This document shows positions 1-13,300 of a stretch of DNA of 64,000 nt, piece by piece. The stretch comes from Candidula unifasciata. Its lineage: Eukaryota > Mollusca > Gastropoda > Stylommatophora > Geomitridae. How positions within the stretch are numbered: the stretch's first letter is position 1; every line of letters starts with the position of its first letter. The stretch spans positions 558,001 through 622,000 of the forward strand of contig CAJHNH020008565.1 in the NCBI GenBank assembly GCA_905116865.2, written 5' to 3'. Both the position numbers and the translations under genes were made by a program. A model generated the notes under the pieces. That model saw nothing but the letters and a program-made list of their open reading frames with translations, ran no database searches and had not been told where the DNA came from.

Positions 1-309
1 ATAAATAGTTTTAGCATTCTCAATAAATGTTCAGCATACCTTTATCTGATTTATTTTTCATGTTCTTAATTCTTCTTTATTCTTTTTATTTATATTTTCA
101 CTCTGACATATTCCTTCTTTATGTTTTGTTTTGTGACAGCTCTTTCTGTCCCTATTTTTCTAATTACCTTTTCTATGAGACCTTCATGGTCTTTTATTAT
201 TCTGTTGTTTTGTCCCCTGATAAAGACTCTGGTCGAAAAGTCTGGTTGTTTTGTACATATCTTGTCTTTCCCATTTTTCAGCATCCTAGTTAAATTTTTT
301 TTTTTAACA

Positions 310-1066
310 TGAGGGGAAGTCAATAAGTAAGTCACAAATGGTTGTTTAAAAAAAAAAAAAAACTCATGATGATGGCAACTTGAAAACCGTCTATTTTTAC
401 TGTTTAATTTCCACCAACATTATGCACTAGTCCCATTGTTTTATCAGTCCTCCCAAACCTGCTGCACAGAATGGCATGCTCTGTTTTCTAAACCACATTT
501 TTGTCAGTCAATTGTCTAGTACCCACACTGAGTTAACTTTCTTAAATTCCAATCAATCACAAATTATGCTGTATGCTGAACCACGTGAGTACCCTACTAC
601 AGCTGCTACAGAGTCAACCGTTTCTCATCTGCCACCTCTAATCATCTTCTCCATCCCTTGCACGGATGCGTCTGTTGCAATCTCAACAGGACGACCAGAT
701 CAGACTTTATCAACGTTCTTATAGCCTCAACCAAAAAAATGTATTGTTGACTCAGCTATACATCGCTGTATGGGATAAACATCTGTCAGCATAAACAGGA
801 AGCATTTCCTTATCAATGTCCTTTGCAGGCAGCCATTTTGAACAGACAAAATCCACAACAGCATCTTGTTCTTTGAGGGTACATTCCATAAGTACAGTCG
901 TCATTCTGATTCTGCGTTGCGAATGCACATGCAATACCTAGCACAACCTAACGAACGAAGACATAAAGTTTGACGTTGCTGTCACCTAATGACACCTTTA
1001 GAAACCACCAACTGCATTTTCCTGCCATCCCATAACTATTTGACACTTACTTTTTGACTTTCCCTC
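310..1066 (-). mobile_element. Deleted mariner-family element with terminal inverted repeats
   Basis: Left end GAGGGGAAGTCAATAAGTAA and the reverse complement of the right end GAGGGAAAGTCAAAAAGTAA form matching inverted repeats of about 30 bp. Between them, on the minus strand at about 752-925, is a mariner-type helix-turn-helix remnant (KEQDAVVDFVCSKWLPAKDI and VYADRCLSHTAMYS). At about 750 bp it is much shorter than a full mariner (about 1.3 kb), and the catalytic region is missing or unreadable. A 5' TA is visible beside the right end. It cannot move by itself. Confidence 0.82.
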
Positions 1067-1135
1067 GTAGTTACTTTTTTTCCAGAGAAGGCAGTTCTAA
1101 AAACTAAGTAACTATAGCTGAATACACTCACTCAC

Positions 1136-1341
1136 CTTTCCTGCCGTCTGAGTTTTCTTATCTATGCTCCCATAGATTTTCTTGAATCTGTCAATGTCGT
1201 GTGTTTTCTGTTTGTAGTGGATCAGTTTCCTCATGAAGCCACCACGCCTGGTCAGGCGATGAGATTTCCCTCGAAATCCAGCTGATGGAGATTGGGACCA
1301 CTGGCTCTCTATAAAACTCCATCTGTTGTTAATGGAGCAGG
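1136..1341 (-). CDS. BIRC6: BIRC6 exon 28 (last one seen)
   Basis: Residues 2172-2240. RWSFIESQWSQSPSAG (human QWSFINNNLHTQSLNR) leads to a basic helix RKLIHYKQKTHDIDRFKKIY (human RKQLVHHKQQLNLLKAKQKA). Acceptor TATTTTACAG, donor GTGAGT in phase 0. The next exon is not present in bases 1-1135, so the gene continues outside the window. Confidence 0.92.
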
Positions 1342-4300
1342 CTGTAAAATATTTTAAAGAAAAGGTTGGTGAGTGTCTGTGGAAAAAGGTCAGTAATTTA
1401 TCGTTTTTTGTAAAGGATCTCTTTTGTTGTTCACTGAGATACAATTACAAGTGCCTTAGTCTTCTTTCACAGTTCACATAAAAAATAGCAACAGTGTATG
1501 AGCACATGAAGTTTCAGAATTGTGAATACCAAATCAGATGTGTCATAAATAATCTTTCCATGGGCATGTTTCCTAATTTATAAAATGTAATCAATGCAGT
1601 GGCTTCTTCAGCATATACTTCTCAATATCTTGCTTTTTTAATATGTGCATACTAAAACTTCTGGGTTTTTTTACCATCCTCTGTGAAATAAGGACATCCA
1701 GCCCACAAAAGTTTAAATCCATTTTGCTGGGGGTTTTAACTTTTATCCACAGCAATAGCAGACAAGTGTGTTTAGCCACTGCTCAATCAACCACGGCTCC
1801 CAATTAGTATGCACCAGTGCTGCAAAAACTGTCAATGGTAAAGATAAGGGTAAATCAAATGCACAATGCCAATAAGAAAAAGTTTACATCTCTAAACCTC
1901 TTTGAAGTGGTGTAGGAGCTTGTGCTGCTCAATGTCTCTGACAGCTAAGCCAGCAGTAATAAAGCTATAGCAGGGACTCCCAAGTGGACAAGTCAAACGG
2001 TCAAAGGGTAGGGAACAGACAAAGACAGACACCCTGATCCTTCAGGCTGGAAAGGGGGCGGATGTGTGTGTGTGTGAAGCATGAGGTAAACATCCACACC
2101 TTTGGAGGATAAAAATATAATTTTCACCATAAAACAGATGGTCATCCTCCGAACAGCAGTTCCAAATTCAATACATGTAAAACGTGTGGAATGTTAGAAG
2201 GACTGACAGCTTCAAATCCAGTGGGCAAACTATTTGCACTGAGGTCATGAAAATATATTATTTTTGTTGAAAATATAACCATGGTTGCTGCAACCATGTC
2301 TCCTGGAATCGTTGAACGTGACACCTGTGGATGTTGGCTGGAAATTGTAGTGTGAATAAATGTGCTAACACTTGATCAAATTATAACAGATCATGTACTT
2401 CCAGGAAATGTCATTATTACTGATTCATGAGCTAGCTATGCTAATCTAAACCAAATCAATAGTGGAGTTTATCAATATGATAATGCCCAACATTTCATAC
2501 ATCCAATTCATCCAGACATCCAAGGGATATTAAGGGACTTTGGGTGCAGGCCAAGCATTACCAAAATGGAACAAGAGGTGGCCTATTTCCAAGCTACTTG
2601 TGTGCTTTTCAGTAGTGATTTTAGTCACACAGTAAACATTTTTTGGACAGTATCTGAAGCTGTTGAGTGACAATTATCCTTTGACAAGATACTTGGCAAC
2701 ACACTATTAAATTTCACTTTTAAAATATCACATCCATGTTTTATACATTTATCTTAATTTGGGGGCGCCAATTTTCAGACCACTGTTCCAATGATTGCCA
2801 AAATATTTCAGCGCAAAATTCAAACAATGAACCCAGAATGCTGAAGATTAAGAAATCTACAAGGAGCATATTTTAATTTTTTTTTAAAAACACACACACC
2901 TTCTTTGTCCTTTTTGATTCCCTTTTCAGCTTCTTCTGTATTGGCTGAAGCAGACAGAGTGGAACTTTCCATGTTTCGACACAAAAACAAGAGGATCCAG
3001 CTGATAAGTGACAGGTCTAGATGATCTTTATGAACAAAGATACAAACAATCACTGACACTCTAAAACTGTCACATTTTAAGTTTAAACATAAAAATAAGG
3101 GTGATCCCTTGGATAGTAGTACTGCTTGCAGCAGTGTGAGAAGATATGACTTCTCATTTCAATAAATTAGCTGATACTGACCATTTTCTTTCTCCTATTT
3201 TTGCCTGAGAAAAAAAATTATGCGCATTTTTTGTTTACCTCTGTGTTGATTCCGGAGCTGTATGACACAGCTGCTGGGGTACCAGTCAGGCAAGCTGGCA
3301 AACTGATCCAGTGTGAGTTGAACGATCCACTAGGCAATTACAACTGAAAATTGTATATACTTCTTAACAGACATGCCCATTCCCTCCCAACAATCACCTG
3401 CTCTTAACCCTTGATCAGCCCGCCCCACAGCCTAAAACCCAATTTTCTTGGCTTGCTGAGAACAATACACTGTGGACTTAAGAGAAATATTACTCCATAT
3501 GGATGAATGAGTCAGTACTCAGTTATATAGAGGATAGCTCAACTGACAACCCTTTTCATGTACAGCATTCCTACTTTTAACATTTCTCGCAGCATGTAAA
3601 ATACCAATTTCAGTGCAGATAAAGTTCACAAGATTACTGCTAAAAATCAGTACTGATTTGTCAACTGTGCCTGCAGGCCAAGTGTCAGCAACCTACAGCA
3701 TGCAGGACAAGTGTGGAGCGTTAGAGTGATTTTCAATGAGATGCTGGGAGAATTACCTCTTTGAGTCCCAAGGAACGCATCACCTGCTAACTGGTTACAC
3801 CCCAGCGGCCCGATCGGCACATGATAAGTGAAGGTTTTTAATTTACCACTGACCAGTATTCAAACACAATCTGCTCAATTTCAACTTGCTTTCCAGTTCT
3901 TTGTGTGTGATATCAGGTGTGCTGACCATCAGATTCATTTGGAAACATGCTTAAAAGCCTAAATATAGTCAATTTGCAAGGTTTACTGAGTTCCTAAGTG
4001 TTTGTTTGAAAATAATATGGCTACCGAGCAGTATTCTACATGCATGCCAACATGATTTACGGCTTTAGAAGCCTCAAATTTAAATAAAGAATGGGTCTCC
4101 CCGTGTGGGTTCCAGGGCCCTGTTATAGGGAAAACAAGAATAGACCCACTACCTACCCAACAAGCATGTCGTAAGAGTCTACTAATTGTGAGCTTCTTTC
4201 GAAGTCGGAGTGCATCTGCCTGAGAGGCAAAGAACCAACAGTCTGCACCCAAATGCATCAGACCTGTCGGAATGGATGCACATGCAGCACTCAGGTTCTT

Positions 4301-7300
4301 GAATAGGAGGACTGCAGTCCAGAAGTGGACTGCAGTCAAGAAGTGGACGAAAACCAGAACTTTCCACCAGTTTACAGCTGGTGAACGAAAAGAAGAAGAA
4401 GAAGAATAGCTCATGTGTTTATCAGATTTATCCAAAGTTAGATAGTTAACGTTGCAAAGTAGACTTCTTTCTGTCATTTATAGAGTTAAACTATGATGAG
4501 GGATATCTCTAAAGTGTACCTCACGCGAAGGGCACAACGACAGCAAAGTTAGCAGGCACTAATAGAAACAATATTGGTGAAAAGACAATTATCTGCAGCT
4601 TCAGTTCTAGTGCTATTCCCCTATTATTTAGGAACATAGCTACCAAATTACAGGCAAACAGTGTTTTATAAACTTTGTTCTATGTGAAGATACTCATTGT
4701 TTTGGGAAGTCAGTTCCCTTTATCAAATAATGGTGCTCTGTTATGATGCTTCATATATTTCTCTGGAACAAGATCTAATGCAAGACTGAGTTTATACTTT
4801 ACTTATACGTTACTTAGTAGTTCATGTTTATTTGTGATTCATTTTAGATATATTTTAACGAGTTTTCCTTCAGCGCTATGGTGGTAAGTGGACAAATTAT
4901 TATTTTTTCATTTTACTAATTTCTGTAACCTTACCTTCTGTTTATTTACTAATATTTAACTACTAATGCAAATATCTGTTGTAGTAGTATTCTATTATTA
5001 TTATTCCCCTACAATCCCTGGTCACTTTGATGTATAATATGTGTAAGTTGCACAGCAGCTGAATTCGTATAGTATGTTTTAATGTGTTACACTTGTGAAA
5101 TAAAAAATAAAAAGTGCATTACCACCTCATTGGCCTCTGACGCTAAACCCCCAGGGATTCAAAAAGTTAAAGTACAATTTTTGCTCTTTTAAAAATTCTG
5201 TTGAAGTTCAAATTTTTCTGTTTTGGTTACAACTGTATTTCAAAATACAGACACTGAAAGCATGCTGAGAATGGTGAAGACAGGGTTGCTTCAAGTAGAG
5301 TGGCAAGCTTCATTTGGAAGGTCACGGGTAGTGAGCATACTTTGGATTCACGGGTAGTGAGTATACATAGAATCTTCTCTCCAGGCCATGCCCGCGTGGT
5401 AGGGATTGAACAGGTAAACAGATTGACTGGATCTGCACCATTGGGTAAACTGATACAGGACCCAAGGACAAGGCCTTTTGGGAAAAAGTAATGAAGTCAG
5501 AAAAGAAACTGGATAATTATGGCCTGGAGAGAATAATGCACCTAGGTATGACCAAAGGGTCTGGCCGGTAAATTGCACTCAGAAGAAAAGTAAGATGGGC
5601 ATATAACCAGACTACAACTGGTTCCAATAGTACTGGAACTTTGCACTGGCTGCTAAAGATGGGGATAGGGTGCATATGGGAATGCCCAGAGTGCTATGAT
5701 GTCAATTCTTAATTCAACTCAATTCAATTCAACTCAATCACAATCCTCAGTCCTCCACAACACCTGAACAGTCATAAATGAAGAACAGGAAAGCCCAGAA
5801 CCAAATTCCCAAATCACAAGGCAAACTGCTTCACCAATTCACTATGGAATAATTACCATGCCTGTTTCATGGTCTGATAAAACAACCAGGTAGATAAAAC
5901 AACATTCTAAATACCACATGTAAAAAAACATGATACAATCTGTGTGCATTCACATCTAAAAAATCATACTTGTATGCAAAACAAAACAATTTACAAACAA
6001 CAAACCTCATATACATTTCCTTCCAACAATATATACATATATATAAATAGAATTCCTCAATGCCTGATTAATTTCCTTTCACTGGTATGGATCTTGTCAG
6101 TTAAACAACTATTATATATCCTGTATTTCAGTTTCTGAGATGAAATTATGGTATACAAATTACACAACTTGCATTATTTACTCTTTTTTCAATGCATCAA
6201 CTGGATCTTCTGTCATACTACCAAACACAGAAATTTATCTCCTGTCATTGTAAGAGAATTTTTACTAGAATTCAACACTTATCCTGCATTCCAATTTCTA
6301 AATCACATTACACAATGTACACAGAATGATCCCATGTTATTCAGTTAATCACATTTTCTTGTACATCACTGACTTTTGTGCCATGATACTAAACTGTCAA
6401 CATCTGCAAACCTTACTTGTCACATGGTGTGATGTCCCGCGGGTGCCATCTGTCACCAACAAGGGCTGTAGAACTGAGGTCAGAATTGCCAACAGACTGT
6501 CCAAAATGTGCAGCGCACTTGGTCCAGTCAGAGATTTTTGACCCAATGCACTCAGCAGTATGAAAACTCTAAAAGAAACAAAAACAGAACAATTTAAAGA
6601 CAAAGGGAAATCTTAAAACAGAAAATCAAGAAATGGAGAGCATCTGTTGTGTTGTATTTAACCATGATGTAAACAGGAGTGACTATGGTCAAGTTGATAT
6701 CATGAAGTATTAAACACAACATGAAATATGACTGGAAAGATTACTGAAGGGAAAGGAAAAGATACATACAAATACAATCTAATGTTTCAACCAATCAACA
6801 AAATGAAAACTTATATAAACGGCTTTGGTCAAGATGGAACAATATATATGTAACAGGAAAAATAAGGACATGAAGAGCTATATTATGAAACTAGACAAAT
6901 CAGACGGCACCTGAAGAAAAGAAGATAGAAACAGAAACAGGGTTACAAAAAAAAAAATATATAATACAATAAAAACAAGCTAAACACTGATCCCTGCAGG
7001 ACTGAGAACACTGAAATTATGAAGGATTTTTCCAAGGTTAGGTGGCAGCTGGTTTGATCACAAGATTTTATGACAGTAACTAGAATGTCAATTTTGCCAT
7101 GATTAAAATGGAAGGAGAATAGTTTAAGGACTGCACTGTTAATATCTATGAGACATTCACAGTAATAATTTGCTAATTTCCTACTGTTTTACCCAATGAA
7201 TTTCTGCACTTTTTTGCAATGTTTCTGCAAATTTCATATCAGATGCTGTATTATTATTATTATATTATATTATTAATTAACTTTTTTTAATCACATGCCT

Positions 7301-10300
7301 TGCTGATTCACCAGGGCAATCATCGACTGCCTATCCTATAATTTCAAAAGCTTCCAATTTATATGCAGACATATTTCCATGCTGTGACAAAAGGCTGTCA
7401 AACATTTATGTCACTGTCTCCCTCTTTTTCTTCTTCAATAAATTTTTCCAGTTGTCACATGTTTTCCTTTCCCTTTTCTCATCAAGCATGCACTCAGAAG
7501 TGCCAACACACACAGCCTGACACTAGAAATGGAAGCATCAGTTACAACAAAACAGTAGTTGTACACCCAATTAATCATATAAGACAACAAATTTTCTGAC
7601 AAAAGGCAACTCGGCATTATATGAATTTACAGTTCTGGAGACAAACCATGTTAGGCACAGTCCAAAAGTGCTCTAAATAAAATATGCTGTTCACAGGGTC
7701 ATGCCATGCACTTAACTCAGTAGATATGCGACAGACCTATATCCTTTCAGTCTACACATGGAGGAAAATGCAACAGCTAACTACTGTCAGAAGCAAAAAA
7801 CCTGCCACGACTAAGAACAGTAAACATGTCTTTCCATCATTCTGACGAAGTCCCACATATGTTGTGGGGCTAACCAGTTCCCTTTCTCATTATGTTTAGT
7901 TCCCAGAATATTCTGGAAATTATCTGGTACCCATTTTTTTTAAGAGACAGAGGCATCCCCCTAGTTGTACACAAACACCATAACCACATAAAGAATATAT
8001 ATAAAACCACTCAAACACACTTACCGATCCTGGGGGAATACTTGTGAGTACTGCGAATGGAAGAAGTCGTAGAGAATGTTTCCTAAAAACTGACCCCACC
8101 ACGGCTGGGTTCCACACACCCTGACCAGCAGGAGGCCGGCCGACACCTGGATGCGCTGTGTCCCATGGAGGCAGAGATGTTGGAATAGGGTCTGAGAGTG
8201 GTTCTGGTTTAAAGCAGAGTACAGGGCAACAGGAGGTTGGAGAACAGGAGCGGCCCCTGTGGTGCAGGTTAGCAAGGTGTCCAAGAGATTTTCTAGTATC
8301 ACACGCAGCTTGTCTGTTGAAGCCTAAATGGAAGACAACATCACACCAAATTAAATGCAAATCTTAGCATACCTGGTGATATTTGATGTGTCTATATAAT
8401 AGTAGTTCTTCTTCTTTTGTTCGATTGAAATAGCCTATCTATATCTGCAAATGTTATCTCTAGTGTGAACTTCACTGTCTCTTGTATTTCTCTTTGTTTC
8501 TCTTGGCTATATATAGTGAGGTGAAGTGCAATATTCACTACATACAATAATTACTTTGTTTAGTCATTTATTGTCAACAATAATCTCACTGGTCCCTGTG
8601 TGGGTTCTGGCATCCCATTTTTAGGGAGGGAAATAAAAACAGATCTAATGCTGCTGTAAAAAGTATGTCATCAAAGGTGACTAGGAGCCAAAAGACACAG
8701 ATGCAATAGCTTAGCTTAACCCACAATGTGCCAACCACCCTTTTTCACAAGATGAACAAGATATGATTGGTGGTGAATGTGTCTGACACACATCAACATC
8801 TGAAATGCCAGCTGAGACAGCTGCTAGAGACAATCAATGCTTCATCCTGATTCTTATTGTGTCCGCAGCTTATATTTATGGGAGTGGTAGTGGTGCAGTG
8901 GTTAGCACACTTGCCCGCCAGCCTATGTGGGTCATATGGTCAGATTTGCAGTCTTTTATTTTCAAACTGAACTAGATTTTAGGTTGGCACAGGCTACAAG
9001 AGGTATCAGTTAATTTCCTTGGAAGTAAAAGCGGCCGGCATGATGATAACATTTGGGCTGTTACCCATTGGTCTACAACACAAAAACACACATACTATAT
9101 ATTTCTGTCATACAATTCATTAAAGATAATGGATGAGATGGTTTGGCCATCTGACGAGAATGCCTCGAAACAGGCTGCCACAGACAGCTACACTGAAGAA
9201 ACATAATAAACACAAAACACACAGAGAAGACCACGTACAATATGGAACAACAGCATCAAGAACAACAGCTTCAAAGAAATGAAGATCAATTCATACAACA
9301 TATTAGAGAGAGCACATATAAAATCCTTGCATTCCCTCCTCCACTCTCCCAAATAATCGATGAGGTAACTGAAGAAGAAGAAAAAGAGGAAGAAGAAGAG
9401 GAAGGAGGAGGAGGAGCAGAAGAAAAAAAAAAAAAAGAAGAAGAAGAAGCAGACAAAGCAGAAGACAAAGAAGAAGATGATGAAGAAGGTGAAGAAGAAG
9501 AAGACAAAAAAGACAACGAAAAAGAAGACAAAGATGAAGAAGAAGAAAACAATAGAAGAAAAAGAAGAAGAGGAAGAGGAATATATATGTAATTCAGATC
9601 TAATAGGTTGACAAAGTTTTCACAAACCTGCCCCAAGAGTGTCCCAGCATCTGCAGAATCATGGATGGCATCAGCACCAATGCCCAGGGAAGTCTGAAGT
9701 CTACGTATTGCACGCTGGGCCAGATTCAACTGTAGCTGCAGCTGCAGACACTCGTTGTAGGCCTAAGGAAACACAATCAGTAATCCTAGTGTCAGCACTA
9801 AACACACGGACATGCTGAGTTGTCATTAAGCATCGTATCTTATAATAATTCATCTTCTATGCTACGGTGGCAAAGTGATTAGTATACTGGCCTGCTAAGA
9901 CAGTGGTCTGGGTTCAATTCTTAGAAGTGGCAGATTCTAGATTCTTTCCCTCTGCCTTAACCAGTACACAAAAACTGCTCTGGGGTTGATCTAGCCTCAC
10001 AAAAGTAGGTACCAGACCTTCTTCTGCGTGTTCACCGGCTGTAAACTCTGATGGAAAGTTCTGGTTGTTCATCCACTTCAGGTGGTTAGTCTTGTCCCAG
10101 GACTTGAGTTTTGCATGCACATCTGTTTTACACATCTGGCTTATTTGTATGCAGACTGTTGATTCCTCATCTCTAGGGCAGATGCACACAGACTTTGGAT
10201 AAATTCCCCTCATTGGTTGACTTATACAGCATACTTCTTAGGAGGGCAATGGATCTATTCTTCCACCCCCCACCCCCCCCCCCCCCTCATAACTCAGGTC

Positions 10301-13300
10301 CCAGAATTCACATAGGGAGGTATCAGATAATTTCCAGAATCTTTCTAGGTACTGTCTGGATAGGAAAAGTAATGAGAACGGGTGACTGGCCACTTCACTT
10401 TATATTTCACAGCCTAGAATATATTGTGGTCTAACGCTTCGCAACACAGTAGCAGAATCGGCTATTGGACTTCCTATATTTTAATGAAAAGTTATCAGAC
10501 ACCTTAAACCTACAAGGTTCCAAATGTTCTGTGTTTTTTTTTAGCTGAATTATGCTTCATCCTTCAACTCTTATGTCTAAATGATGCTTTAATCATCTTC
10601 TTCTTAGCTTTCACGAGCTGTAAACTCCAGCAGAAAGTTCTGGTTCTTCATCCACTCCTGGACTTTGGTCTTTGACCCAGAACTTAATTGACTAAACAGA
10701 TCTGGCTTACTTGTATGCAAATCACTGATTGATTCCTTGCCTCTCAGGAAGATGCACTCTAATTTCAAAAGTTACAGCCCAAATTAGTCGTATCCTGTGA
10801 CATGCTCGTTAGGGAGGCAGTGGGTTTATTAACTGTTGTCCAAACTGGAGCCCCAGAACCCACGCGGGGGATGATGTCTTAAAAAATACTATAAATTCTG
10901 CTACGATAAATTCATAACTTATGACGTTTCTTCTTATTTCACAAACCACACACATTTTTTCAAATAAAAATCTTGAAAAAAAATATGAACACTTTCAGGG
11001 TCGCAGTGATTTTGGTGACATGTGTGAGGGAAAGTACAGGCTTCTGTCTATGGAGATACTCTGCACCTCACCTCTGACCCCAGCTGGCTCTGAGCTTCAT
11101 GCAAGACTCTTTCTGTATGTCCTCACTGTGTGCTACAGATAATGGCCTGCATCAGCCTCTACCGAGCTAGCAGGATCTACATCTTGATGGCCCCTAGAGT
11201 TGCAGCCCAGAAATACTCTGGAACTTGTCAGCGCCTTTTTCAAAACTTGTTTACTTTCCAAAATATTTATTTTGGTGCATATCAAACTTCATATCATCAT
11301 TATCCTGCGGTGTCGTTTAGGACCTGGAGTCTTCTTTCCATTCTGTTCTATCCCTTGCATTCTTTATATCATAGATGGAATTTAGTACCTCTGGCCTCTT
11401 ATCAACATTCGTCTTAGGATTTCACTTGGATGTCATCGTTTTCTTGATCGTTTAGTTTTCTTTTTCAGTGCTTCCTCTTCTTCTTCTCATTCACCAGCTG
11501 TAAACTTAACTCTAGTGGAAAGTTCTGGTTGTTCATCCATTTCTGGATTGCAGTCCTGTTCTAAAACCTGAGTGTTTTGTATGCATCTGTTTGACATATC
11601 TGACTCATTTGTGTACAGACTGTTGGTTCCTTGCCTTTCAGATAGATGCACCGACTTCAAAGGAAGCTCCCAATTAGACGACTCTTACAACATGCTTTTG
11701 GATAGGCAGTGGGTCTATTCTTGTTTTCCCTCGAATAGGGCCCCAGAACCCACATGGAGACTGTCAGAGCTTGTTTTGGTGATCCTCTGTCCGCTTTATT
11801 TACTTTACTTACTTCACTTGATTTACTCAGGATGTGCCAAATAAATCCCTATCATCTTAGTCTTATAACTGTTGTCTGGCATGTCTTACATTTCTTGCCT
11901 TTCTTGAATGCGCTCATTTAATTTTATTTCTAAACCTTTCTTCACAAAATTTCAGGTTACAGGCTACACAAATATAGGAAAGAACATGTACCTGAATGAT
12001 CTGTGCATCTTCCTCACTTAGTTTTCCTGAGCTATTTCTCTTCAGGTGATACTGAACATGCGAGGAGAGAGATTGGCTGCAGCCCACCACCTTCAGGAGA
12101 GACTCCAAGCGAGATCTGGCTAAACTGAACCTGCACTGCAAGTCTTCTAAAAGGGATAGGAACAGGGTTAACTGGGACACCAAAGATGTCTGTGTTCCAA
12201 TTTCACATGATGGGATTTCATTGACATCACTGCTGCTACATCCGCCATCAATGGTGGTAGTTGCTGCTGAAGTGCTCGCAGACATCTGATTTCTGAGGAT
12301 GTTTCCTACATTAGTGTTTGGCCACTCCCATGGAAGGATGTATGTGTGCCCATAAAAAGAGCCCAGGGGAATCCGGGAACGAGTGGTTCCACCACTGTAT
12401 CTCCCAACAGTTGTGATCTGTTCAAAATAATAACAATGTTCTAATTACTAAACATGAAGTATGCAGTGAACCTATAACAACAACTGTATAAAGGCAGCAT
12501 TTAAAGTGAATAAAGGCAGACCAAAAATTACATGGAGCCGAGAATTAGATAATAGGGTGAAAAAAATATGGGAAAGACACATAGGGGTGCTTAACACAGG
12601 GTGAAGTATGTATAGGACAACTTCGTACAAGTTGGCTGAGTCATTGGCAGTGACTAGGGATGGAGATAGAGAAGGATGAGGAGGAGAAATAGGAGAAGCA
12701 GGAACGTATAAAATGTTTACAGAACAAGTGGTCCTTCCATTATATCTTCTACCAGTATTCATTTGTTATAAATAACTAATTCAAAAACATGGCACTGTCA
12801 ATAAATCTATAAAAACAATTTTATAAGGGCAGCACATTCAGCGCTCACTGATTCCATTATTAGGAGTGTATCAACTATGAAGAATTCAATGAATCTGTAT
12901 GTAATATACAGGTGGTATAGGGCCAAACCATTAAGTATTCAAAAAACTTGCAATAAATACTGAGTTATTTATCACACAATAAGTGCTATAATAATCTGTA
13001 ATAACAATATATAAAGCATAAATAGACATTTTCATAAATACTTAAATTAAAATGAAATATGAAGTGTTTGATACATTAATCTGTAATAACTTACTGAATT
13101 CAATTCACACTAAAACTGTTCAGCGTTGCCAAAACCAGTATGCTTAGATCACACTAGCAAGTTATAACCTGACACCATGAAATCTACAGAACTGGCACAA
13201 TTTAATTAACAACACTGGTGAAATTTAACAGCTCTGGCAAGATTTATCAGCAGTGGTGAAATTTAACAGCCCTGGCAAGATTTAACAGCTCTGGCAAGAT

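Noticed and set aside
3230..3330. A minus-strand stretch reading LDQFASLPDWYPSSCVIQL considered as an exon
   Set aside because: No match to BIRC6, and exons 26 and 27 already join in phase around it.
4000..4477. A 164-codon minus-strand frame
   Set aside because: It lies across the R1 repeat, is not conserved between R1 copies and has no homology.
9242..9592. A 116-codon Glu/Lys-rich frame
   Set aside because: It is the (GAA/GAG)n simple repeat read as protein; it overlaps no conserved domain and begins in retrotransposon remnant.
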